Shown one piece after another: positions 1 to 6,411 of a stretch of 10,733 nt of DNA. This DNA is from Syntrophaceae bacterium. GTDB lineage: Bacteria > Desulfobacterota > Desulfomonilia > Desulfomonilales > Desulfomonilaceae. The first letter of the stretch is position 1. Every line of letters starts with the position of its first letter. The notes below the pieces were generated by a model. It made no database searches and had not been told where the DNA came from. It was given only the letters and a program-made list of their open reading frames with translations. The stretch is from assembly GCA_014874425.1 (NCBI GenBank), contig JACWAG010000007.1:1-10733 (forward strand), written 5' to 3'. The position numbers and the translations under genes are program-made.

Positions 1-195
1 AGTCTACCGTTTACTATGGAATTTTTCTATATCTCAGAAAAATACGTATTATGTCAATAGATTTTTGGAGAATTCGTGTAAAATCAACATCTCTTCCATT
101 CGCGATTTAAAAAAGCTACCCTTATTCAAGATTCGCAATGTAATTGTAATCCCACAACTGAGGCGTCTAGGAAGCTATTAGGCGTAATATTTTTC
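1..195. other. AT-rich leader upstream of hypF, no gene seen
   Basis: This stretch holds no convincing coding sequence. The hypF frame is open back to a TAA at 79-81, but between that stop and position 196 there is no ATG, GTG or TTG, so it is not an N-terminal extension. The sequence is AT-rich, as expected for a promoter region. TATTAT at 47-52 resembles a -10 box but has no good -35 partner at 16-18 bases. I found no clear sigma-54 (GG-N10-GC) pattern, although such promoters are common for hydrogenase genes. The promoter of the hyp cluster probably lies here or further left, but I cannot place it. Confidence 0.5.
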
Positions 196-2586
196 ATGTC
201 GATCATTCGCAGACAGATCATTCTCAAAGGAATCCTCCAAGGAATAGGATTCAGGCCCACTGTTTATCGCCTTGCTAGAAAACACGAGTTGGCCGGCTGG
301 GTTATAAACACAACCGAGGCTGTACGCATCGAAATCGAAGGGACGTTAAGCCGGTGCGAGGGTTTCATATCCGAACTGCCTGGGGTCACACCACCGCCCG
401 GCCAAATACATACGTTTGAAATATTGGAAAAGGCCCCTATAGGCGAAACTTCGTTTCGTATACAAACTAGCTTGGAAACTCAACGTGAGATTACTCCAAT
501 CCCTCCCGATGTCGCTGCTTGTCCCGAATGCGTCTCAGAACTCTTTGATCCTAATGACAGAAGATATTTATTCCCATTTGTAACCTGCACGCTTTGCGGC
601 CCTCGCTTCACTGTTGTCCGATCATTCCCTTACGATAGGGAAAGGACAAGCATGGCTGATTTTGAGATGTGCGAAGACTGCGCAACTGAATATAAGGACC
701 CTGATAATCGCCGGTTCCATTCTCAAACCAACTCATGTCCAAAATGCGGCCCCAAACTGTCATTGGTGGACTCTAATGGAAAGATCGTCCGGCAGAGTGA
801 CCCAATTGTAGAGTGTATCAAACTTCTCAAACAGGGCCAAATTCTTGCGATCAAAGGTTTAGGTGGGTTCCATCTTGCGGTAGACGCCTTAAATAATGAC
901 GCTGTTCAGAGGTTGCGTGAACTTAAGGGGAGGCCTGAAAAGCCTTTCGCGGTTATGAGCCGTGACATTGAAGAGGCGAGAAAATACTGTGAAATTAGCC
1001 CCATTGAAGCAGGAATCCTCAAGTCAAGCGCTGCGCCAATAGTTTTGCTCAGGGCCAGCGGAGAAAAACTCGCCCCGAGTGTCGCCCCTTACGTGAGCAC
1101 ACTTGGAATAATGCTTCCTTATGCCCCGGTTCACCATCTGCTGTTCAGACACCCCTATTTTAATGACACGGGCACCCTTTCCCATCTGGTAATGACTTCC
1201 GGTAATAGTTCTGATGAACCGATTGCCGCAGACAATGACGAGGCTTTGGAACGACTTGGATCTATCGCCGACGCTATTCTACTTCACAATCGCCAGATTG
1301 TATTAAGGGCTGATGATTCGATTGTTCGGATAATTAGGGCAGAATCCACTGTCTTTCGACGCTCACGCGGTTATGTTCCGTTGAGCTTTCAATTTGGAGC
1401 GCCGTTTTCTTTAGATTGCACAGGTTCTGACAAATCCACTTCAGTTGACTTCGTCTCGATTCATCTAGAGAAACCCCCTGCCGTGTTGGGGGTAGGGGCT
1501 GATCTGAAGAATGCGCCTGCTATACTGGATGGAGAATTGCTCACGCCCGGCCCTCATGTTGGGGACCTTGAATCGCCGGAGGCACAGGATTATTTTGCCA
1601 AATCAATTGAAATACTTAAAGGGTATCTGAATGTTGATCCGTCGGTAATAGCCTATGATCCGCACCCGGCTTACTTCAGTTCGAAACTAGCCAAACAGAA
1701 TGACAAATTTCTTGTTCCAGTCTATCATCACCACGCGCACGCGGTCAGTCTGCTCCTTGAGAATAGTTTGAGCGGTCCCATCCTCTGTGTAGTCTTTGAC
1801 GGCACCGGTTATGGTGATGACGGAACCATCTGGGGTGGAGAATTTCTGCTTTCCGATAGGACCGGTTTTAAACGGCTCGCACGATTGAGGCCATTTCCCT
1901 TGATAGGATCGGAAGCCGCTATTCGAGAGCCCTTGAGGATAGCCGCCGGTTTGCTTGCGATGGCCAACGGAGACTCGATTCCAGAGGATGCTCTTCGGCT
2001 CTTTGGTGAAGCCGCTTCCAGAACCAATCTATGGCTGGAGGCATGGAAGAAACGCTTGAACGCGCCTTTGACATCATCAGCAGGTAGACTCTTTGACGCG
2101 GCGGCCGCAATTGCAGGCTTTCGACGACCTGTTTCTTTTGAGGGCCAGGCGGCGATGTGGCTTGAATCAATAGAGGATGGAACCGAAGATGGTTCATATT
2201 CTGTTGGGTTCCAGGACAAAGGCATATTGGAGCCTGACGTCGCTTCATTGTTGTCTACCATGGCAAATGACGCCCTTGCCGGGACGAAACCGGAAAAACT
2301 CGCTGCCCGTTTTCACAATTCTGTTGCAGACGTAATTGTGAAAACTGTTGAGAAGCTGGCCGTTTTTAATCCTTCAGGGATAGTAGGGTTAACGGGAGGC
2401 TGTTTTCAGAATAAAAAGCTGACTGAGGCCGTTGCAGATCGTCTCGAACGTTTTGGGTCAAGGGTTTTATGCCATAAAATGGTACCTGTGAACGATGGTG
2501 GCATCGCAGTGGGTCAGGCCGTTGTCGGTAGGGAAATTTGGTTTAGATCAAATGTCAGATTCAGTAGCACTCTTAAAAGGCGGTAG
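196..2586 (+). CDS. hypF: Carbamoyltransferase HypF, [NiFe]-hydrogenase maturation
   Basis: HypF makes the cyanide ligands of the [NiFe]-hydrogenase active site in the cytoplasm: it converts carbamoyl phosphate to carbamoyl-AMP and transfers the carbamoyl group to the C-terminal cysteine of HypE. The 796 residues show the full domain order. An acylphosphatase domain comes first (QGIGFRP near residues 15-21). Two zinc fingers follow with exact CX2C-X18-CX2C spacing (C109/C112/C131/C134 and C159/C162/C181/C184, 24 residues between them). A YrdC-like domain spans about 205-395 (KGLGGFHLAVDA, SGNSSDEPI). The Kae1-like domain has metal-binding HHHAH at 511-515, FDGTGYGDDGT, GGCFQNKKL and VNDGGIAVGQ. 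The linker between YrdC and Kae1 domains looks roughly 20 residues longer than in the E. coli protein as I recall it. The ATG is the only usual start; its Shine-Dalgarno is weak (AGG at 180-182). hypC follows after 55 bases. Confidence 0.97.
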   Translation: MSIIRRQIILKGILQGIGFRPTVYRLARKHELAGWVINTTEAVRIEIEGTLSRCEGFISELPGVTPPPGQIHTFEILEKAPIGETSFRIQTSLETQREITPIPPDVAACPECVSELFDPNDRRYLFPFVTCTLCGPRFTVVRSFPYDRERTSMADFEMCEDCATEYKDPDNRRFHSQTNSCPKCGPKLSLVDSNGKIVRQSDPIVECIKLLKQGQILAIKGLGGFHLAVDALNNDAVQRLRELKGRPEKPFAVMSRDIEEARKYCEISPIEAGILKSSAAPIVLLRASGEKLAPSVAPYVSTLGIMLPYAPVHHLLFRHPYFNDTGTLSHLVMTSGNSSDEPIAADNDEALERLGSIADAILLHNRQIVLRADDSIVRIIRAESTVFRRSRGYVPLSFQFGAPFSLDCTGSDKSTSVDFVSIHLEKPPAVLGVGADLKNAPAILDGELLTPGPHVGDLESPEAQDYFAKSIEILKGYLNVDPSVIAYDPHPAYFSSKLAKQNDKFLVPVYHHHAHAVSLLLENSLSGPILCVVFDGTGYGDDGTIWGGEFLLSDRTGFKRLARLRPFPLIGSEAAIREPLRIAAGLLAMANGDSIPEDALRLFGEAASRTNLWLEAWKKRLNAPLTSSAGRLFDAAAAIAGFRRPVSFEGQAAMWLESIEDGTEDGSYSVGFQDKGILEPDVASLLSTMANDALAGTKPEKLAARFHNSVADVIVKTVEKLAVFNPSGIVGLTGGCFQNKKLTEAVADRLERFGSRVLCHKMVPVNDGGIAVGQAVVGREIWFRSNVRFSSTLKRR

Positions 2587-2641
2587 TTGATTAATTTCAT
2601 CTTGCTCATACAATATGAAGATCTGGATAAAGGATTGATCA

Positions 2642-2881
2642 ATGTGTTTAGCTATTCCAATGAAACTTGTTGAAATAACCGGGTCTGGCGTAGGAAAAGT
2701 GGACGCCGGAGGGGTAAAGGCGGACGTAAGTCTTGCCATGGCGCCTGATGCCAAAATGGGTGATTATCTGATTGTTCACGCTGGCTTTGCAATTGAGATT
2801 CTTGACCATGAAGAAGCTATGATACGACTTGATTTGTTTAGGGAACTGGCTGAAGCCACCGCAACCGAGGCCATAGATTGA
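2642..2881 (+). CDS. hypC: Hydrogenase maturation chaperone HypC
   Basis: HypC is a small OB-fold chaperone that, with HypD, holds the iron while CO and cyanide ligands are attached, then delivers the Fe(CN)2CO unit to the precursor of the hydrogenase large subunit. The 79-residue length is typical. The start MCLAIPMKL is the family signature: Cys2 becomes N-terminal after Met removal and is the essential residue. GDYLIVHAGFAIEILD near residues 40-55 is the second conserved block. AGGA at 2631-2634 is a good Shine-Dalgarno sequence, 7 bases from the ATG. The stop TGA (2879-2881) overlaps the TTG start of hypD, so the two partner proteins are translationally coupled. A HypC paralogue such as HybG cannot be excluded from sequence alone, but the hyp cluster context favours HypC. 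Confidence 0.96.
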   Translation: MCLAIPMKLVEITGSGVGKVDAGGVKADVSLAMAPDAKMGDYLIVHAGFAIEILDHEEAMIRLDLFRELAEATATEAID

Positions 2882-3969
2882 GAATCGAAATCGAAAAACA
2901 GGCGGCAAAGAAATTAGCCGGAGATATAAATTCCATGCTGTCGGGGTCCAGAGCGTCCATGAAATTCATGGAGGTGTGCGGCACACACACAATGGCAATT
3001 CATTCTTCGGGAATCAAGAGTCTTTTTACAAGTAAACTTGTGCTGGTTTCCGGGCCAGGTTGTCCTGTCTGTGTAACTGAAAAGCTGTTTATCGATCAGG
3101 CGATATTTCTGGGGAAGAAATTTGGAGCATGTCTCGTGACCTTCGGAGACCTCATTAGAGTCCCGGGCACGGAGGGTTCGCTCGCCGACCTGAGGTCTCA
3201 GGGCGGGTCAGTCAAGGTAGTTTATTCTCCAATGGACGTTATAGGAATTGCCGCTCAGGTGGCTCCTCAACCCGTGGTCTTCCTGGGAGTTGGGTTTGAG
3301 ACAACGATCCCGACTGTTGCCGTGACCCTAAAGACTGCCCTTTCCCAGAATGTTGGGAACCTGTTTGTATTGCCCGCGTTCAAGACTATTCACAGGCCAT
3401 TGAAGATACTGGCTTCCCAGAAAGACTTATCGGGATTTTTATTGCCCGGTCATGTTTCCGCTATCATTGGCGCGGATTCTTACGATTATCTTCCGCGGGA
3501 TCACCAAAAACCTGGGGTTATAGCTGGTTTCGATGGTTTGGACATATTATTGGCCATTCGGAGCCTTGTGAAAATGACTGTAAAAAATGAGGCGCGGATT
3601 GAGAATGAATACAGAACGGTCGTCAAACCAGAGGGTAATGTTGTCGCAAGGGCCCTAATAGATGAAGTTTTCGAACCGGCAGACGCTTCCTGGCGCGGCC
3701 TCGGCGTGATACCAGGAAGTGGTTTGGCATTAAGGACGCCTTACGATGCCTTTGACGCCTTAAAGAGTTTTCCGATGGAAGTTCCGGCTGCGCCGGATGA
3801 CCCCCGCTGCAAGTGCGCCAGAATATTGACGGGGGAACTCACTCCAAACCAGTGCGGACTGTTTGGCGGAGAATGTGTGCCTGAAGCCCCCGTAGGTCCA
3901 TGTATGGTCTCGTCCGAAGGCACTTGCGCCGCATATTACAAATATGGAGGAGGTTCTTTTGACGACTAG
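2878..3969 (+). CDS. hypD: Hydrogenase maturation iron-sulfur protein HypD
   Basis: HypD is the [4Fe-4S] scaffold that, complexed with HypC, binds the iron and accepts cyanide from HypE during assembly of the Fe(CN)2CO centre. The 363 residues match the usual length. Conserved blocks in order are FMEVCGTHTMAIHSSGI (30-46, with C34), GPGCPVC (59-65, C62 and C65), FGDLIRVPGTEGS (89-101), FLGVGFETT (135-143), PGHVSAIIG (190-198), and the C-terminal cysteine region with C311, C313, C326, C333, C342 and C350 around LTGELTP and GPCMVSSEGTC. All cysteines expected for the cluster and redox sites appear present. The start is TTG at 2878, giving a 4-base TTGA overlap with the hypC stop; GAGG at 2867-2870 lies 7 bases upstream. 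The 3' end overlaps the beginning of hypE. Confidence 0.97.
   Translation: MRIEIEKQAAKKLAGDINSMLSGSRASMKFMEVCGTHTMAIHSSGIKSLFTSKLVLVSGPGCPVCVTEKLFIDQAIFLGKKFGACLVTFGDLIRVPGTEGSLADLRSQGGSVKVVYSPMDVIGIAAQVAPQPVVFLGVGFETTIPTVAVTLKTALSQNVGNLFVLPAFKTIHRPLKILASQKDLSGFLLPGHVSAIIGADSYDYLPRDHQKPGVIAGFDGLDILLAIRSLVKMTVKNEARIENEYRTVVKPEGNVVARALIDEVFEPADASWRGLGVIPGSGLALRTPYDAFDALKSFPMEVPAAPDDPRCKCARILTGELTPNQCGLFGGECVPEAPVGPCMVSSEGTCAAYYKYGGGSFDD
3946..3953 (+). promoter_or_regulatory. Strong Shine-Dalgarno that sets the hypE start
   Basis: GGAGGAGG here is nearly ideal as a ribosome binding site and lies inside the last codons of hypD. It is 5 bases upstream of the in-frame TTG at 3959. The alternative ATG at 3944 overlaps the site itself and has no comparable purine-rich sequence at the right distance upstream. 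This favours TTG 3959 as the hypE start. Confidence 0.75.
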
Positions 3970-4981
3970 CTTTCAGGTAAATTCTATTTCACTGGCGCAT
4001 GGTGGCGGCGGGAAGATGAGCCGACAACTCATACGTGACATGATTATGCCACGACTTAATCGAGGGAAGCTCTCTTCGCTCCCTGATTCGGTGGTGTTGT
4101 CGAACCTTGGCGACAAAATTGCTTTTACTACTGATTCGTTCGTAGTCTCACCCATTTTTTTCCCGGGTGGAAATATCGGATCTTTATCCGTGCACGGAAC
4201 ATGCAATGATCTGGCGTGTTCGGGCGCGCAGCCTGTTTTTCTGTCCGTGGGACTAATCTTGGAGGAAGGATTCCCTATGGAAAAACTCTCCAGATTGCTG
4301 GATTCCATGTCCGAAGCTGCAGACATTTGCGGTGTAGAGATTGTGACAGGAGATACAAAAGTTACTCCTAAAGGAGCCACAGACCTAATCTTCATCAATA
4401 CAGCCGGCATTGGCAAGGTCCGGTCTGCCGTTGAGTTGACCCCCACTCGTATTGCTCCCGGTGACGCCATAATTGTTAGTGGCCCTGTGGGCAATCATGG
4501 AATGGCGGTAATGTTGAGCCGGGCGGAATTTTCTTTCGACTTTGATGTAAAATCAGACTCTGCGGGTATCTGGCCTGTTGTTGAAAGATTATTGACGCTG
4601 GAAAGCGGCCTCAAATTTTTGAGGGACCCCACCAGGGGAGGACTGAGCGCTACTCTCAACGAGATCGCTGGTCTTACAGGTTTTACGGTTTCAGTCGATG
4701 AGTCTATGATACCGGTCTCTCCAGAAGTTTCAGCAGCCGCCGAGTTACTGGGGATCAATCCATTGGAGGCCGCTAATGAAGGGAAGATCGTCGCCGTTAT
4801 TGACAGCGGTAGCGTAGACAGGGCCTTTGATTTGTTGAACGATTGTCCACAAGCGGTCGGCGCTTCTCTTATCGGTTCGGTCATTGGTGAAAACAAACCC
4901 AGGGTAATCATTAAAACACGTCTCGGTGGATCTAGGGTCCTTTCAGAGCCTATGGGAGAGTTACTTCCTAGAATTTGCTAA
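3959..4981 (+). CDS. hypE: Carbamoyl dehydratase HypE, hydrogenase maturation
   Basis: HypE receives a carbamoyl group from HypF on its C-terminal cysteine and dehydrates it with ATP to a thiocyanate, which supplies cyanide to the HypC-HypD iron complex. It belongs to the PurM/SelD-like ATP-binding superfamily. From the TTG at 3959 the protein has 340 residues, and the conserved part begins almost at once (SISLAHGGGGK, about 9-19). Further motifs are FTTDSFVVSP (about 56-65), GDTKV (about 131-135), DPTRGGL (about 223-229) and NEGK (about 273-276). The chain ends in PRIC, the canonical tail with the acceptor cysteine last. An ATG at 3944 would add five residues, but it overlaps the Shine-Dalgarno, so I prefer TTG. 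The gene overlaps hypD by 11 bases, consistent with coupled translation. Confidence 0.96.
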   Translation: MTTSFQVNSISLAHGGGGKMSRQLIRDMIMPRLNRGKLSSLPDSVVLSNLGDKIAFTTDSFVVSPIFFPGGNIGSLSVHGTCNDLACSGAQPVFLSVGLILEEGFPMEKLSRLLDSMSEAADICGVEIVTGDTKVTPKGATDLIFINTAGIGKVRSAVELTPTRIAPGDAIIVSGPVGNHGMAVMLSRAEFSFDFDVKSDSAGIWPVVERLLTLESGLKFLRDPTRGGLSATLNEIAGLTGFTVSVDESMIPVSPEVSAAAELLGINPLEAANEGKIVAVIDSGSVDRAFDLLNDCPQAVGASLIGSVIGENKPRVIIKTRLGGSRVLSEPMGELLPRIC

Positions 4982-5027
4982 GCATGCGTAAAATATTTTC
5001 AGGATGTATTTGAATCAATCAATTTTT

Positions 5028-5054
5028 TTGTCAGCCTAAGACTTTGTCTGACAA
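5028..5054 (+). promoter_or_regulatory. Inverted repeat abutting the gdhA ribosome binding site
   Basis: TTGTCAG at 5028-5034 and CTGACAA at 5048-5054 are perfect 7-base inverted repeats around a 13-base loop. An alternative shorter hairpin, AGAC (5039-5042) with GTCT (5046-5049), uses overlapping bases. The right arm ends where the Shine-Dalgarno of the next gene begins (AGAGGA, 5054-5059). A run of seven T lies just before the left arm rather than after the right arm, so this is not a standard terminator for hypE. It could be a protein-binding operator or an RNA structure affecting translation of the dehydrogenase. Its function is an inference; only the repeat is seen. Confidence 0.4.
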
Positions 5055-5066
5055 GAGGAACTCAAA

Positions 5067-6398
5067 ATGGATGAAGGGGTAAAACTGGAAACATCGGAAA
5101 ATCCAGGGTCACCATGCGCGATCAGTAGACCAGGCGGGTCTTCAAAGGGACGCAGCGAAGATAATCCTTACGCAAACGCTCTAACCCAATTTGATAAAGC
5201 CGTATCCCACTTGAACCTGAAGCGTGGTGTTGTAGATATGCTTCGCTGCCCCAAGCGGGAATTGTCAGTAAACTTTCCTGTGATGATGGACAACGGCGAC
5301 ATAAGAATTTTCCGGGGATATCGCGTGCATCATTCTGTCGTGAAAGGGCCTACCAAAGGCGGAATCAGGTATTCGCCAAATGTGACTTTGGACGAAGTTC
5401 GCGCTCTTGCGATGTGGATGAGTTGGAAGTGCGCCCTTATGAACCTCCCTTACGGTGGCGCCAAAGGAGGGGTTATTGTAAACCCCAAACTGTTGTCCTC
5501 ACGTGAGCTTGAGCGTCTTACTCGAAGGTATTCTACTGAAATCAGTGTCCTGATGGGACCTGAAAGCGATATACCGGCGCCGGATGTCGGTACTAATCCT
5601 CAGGTAATGGCCTGGATCATGGATACATATTCCATGCACCGCGGATTTTCGATCCCCGCGGTGGTGACGGGCAAGCCTGTGGAGATAGGAGGATCGCTGG
5701 GCAGGACTGAAGCGACGGGACGTGGCGTGGGTTTTTGTATACTCGAAGCCCTAAAGCTCAGGGGTATAGATCCGAAAAATGCTACAGTCGCTATTCAGGG
5801 ATTCGGGAATGTCGGTTCAGTAGCCGCCAAGATGGTCCAAGAATTGGGTATGAAGCTGGTAGCGGTAAGTAGTTCTAAAGGTGGGCTTTATAGTGGTGAT
5901 GGTATTGATCCGTCAAGCGTTACTCGACACCTTGAACGGGGAGGTTGTGTAACGAATTTTGCCGGAACGGATTCAATTTCCAATGAAGAATTGTTAACCC
6001 TGGAATGCGACGTGTTGATTGCGGCGGCGGTTGAAAACCAAATTACTTCACAGAACGCCGACAAGATTAAGGCAAAGATCGTGGCTGAGGGCGCCAATGG
6101 TCCTACCACGCCTGAAGCAGATGAAATCCTCAACCAAAAGGACATATTCATCATCCCTGACATTTTATGTAACGCCGGCGGAGTCACTGTTAGTTATCTG
6201 GAGTGGGTTCAGGACCTTCAGGCTTTTTTCTGGCCGGTGGAAGAGATCAACCGAAAACTGCAATACTTGATGGCCAAAGCGTTTGAAAACGTTATAGACG
6301 CTGCCAACCAATTCAGGGTTTCAAACAGGGAAGCGGCTCAAATCCTTGCGATTCAGAGGATATCGGACGCAACACTGATCCGCGGTATCTATCCCTAG
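5067..6398 (+). CDS. gdhA: Glutamate dehydrogenase (Glu/Leu/Phe/Val family)
   Basis: This enzyme reversibly deaminates glutamate to 2-oxoglutarate and ammonia with NAD(P), linking carbon and nitrogen metabolism. The N-terminal dimerisation and substrate domain has GPTKGGIRY (94-102, substrate lysine K97), K121, the catalytic-lysine motif PYGGAKGG (128-135, K133) and the catalytic aspartate in PAPDVGT (D173). The Rossmann domain has GFGNVG at 245-250, followed by EGANGPTT (341-348) and NAGGVTVSYLEW (369-380). Its 443 residues include an N-terminal extension of about 32 residues rich in Pro, Gly and Ser before the usual family start near NPYANAL. A good Shine-Dalgarno (AGAGGA, 7 bases from ATG) supports this start, and the next methionine is residue 58. 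VAVSSSKGG (266-273) has Ser at 269, where many relatives have Asp. The motifs favour glutamate over branched-chain amino acids, but Leu or Phe dehydrogenase activity is not fully excluded. It follows hypE after 85 bases, with no obvious functional tie. Confidence 0.93.
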   Translation: MDEGVKLETSENPGSPCAISRPGGSSKGRSEDNPYANALTQFDKAVSHLNLKRGVVDMLRCPKRELSVNFPVMMDNGDIRIFRGYRVHHSVVKGPTKGGIRYSPNVTLDEVRALAMWMSWKCALMNLPYGGAKGGVIVNPKLLSSRELERLTRRYSTEISVLMGPESDIPAPDVGTNPQVMAWIMDTYSMHRGFSIPAVVTGKPVEIGGSLGRTEATGRGVGFCILEALKLRGIDPKNATVAIQGFGNVGSVAAKMVQELGMKLVAVSSSKGGLYSGDGIDPSSVTRHLERGGCVTNFAGTDSISNEELLTLECDVLIAAAVENQITSQNADKIKAKIVAEGANGPTTPEADEILNQKDIFIIPDILCNAGGVTVSYLEWVQDLQAFFWPVEEINRKLQYLMAKAFENVIDAANQFRVSNREAAQILAIQRISDATLIRGIYP

Positions 6399-6411
6399 CA
6401 ATGGGTGGGAT

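Noticed and set aside
1809..2261. Long minus-strand open frame within hypF
   Set aside because: It is antisense to the conserved Kae1-like domain of hypF, has no recognisable motif, and its composition is what a codon-structured gene produces on the opposite strand.
2590..2636. Small inverted repeats between hypF and hypC (ATCTT/AAGAT and TTCAT/ATGAA)
   Set aside because: The arms are only five bases, AT-rich and mutually exclusive, which is expected by chance in such sequence, and there is no T-run.
3973..4911. Minus-strand open frames within hypE
   Set aside because: They are shadows of a strongly conserved plus-strand gene, with low-complexity Ser/Pro-rich translations and no family resemblance.
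5028..5054. Rho-independent terminator for the hyp cluster
   Set aside because: The T-run precedes the stem on the plus strand, and the stem is followed by GAGGAAC. On the minus strand it is followed by A-rich sequence, so neither strand has the required order.
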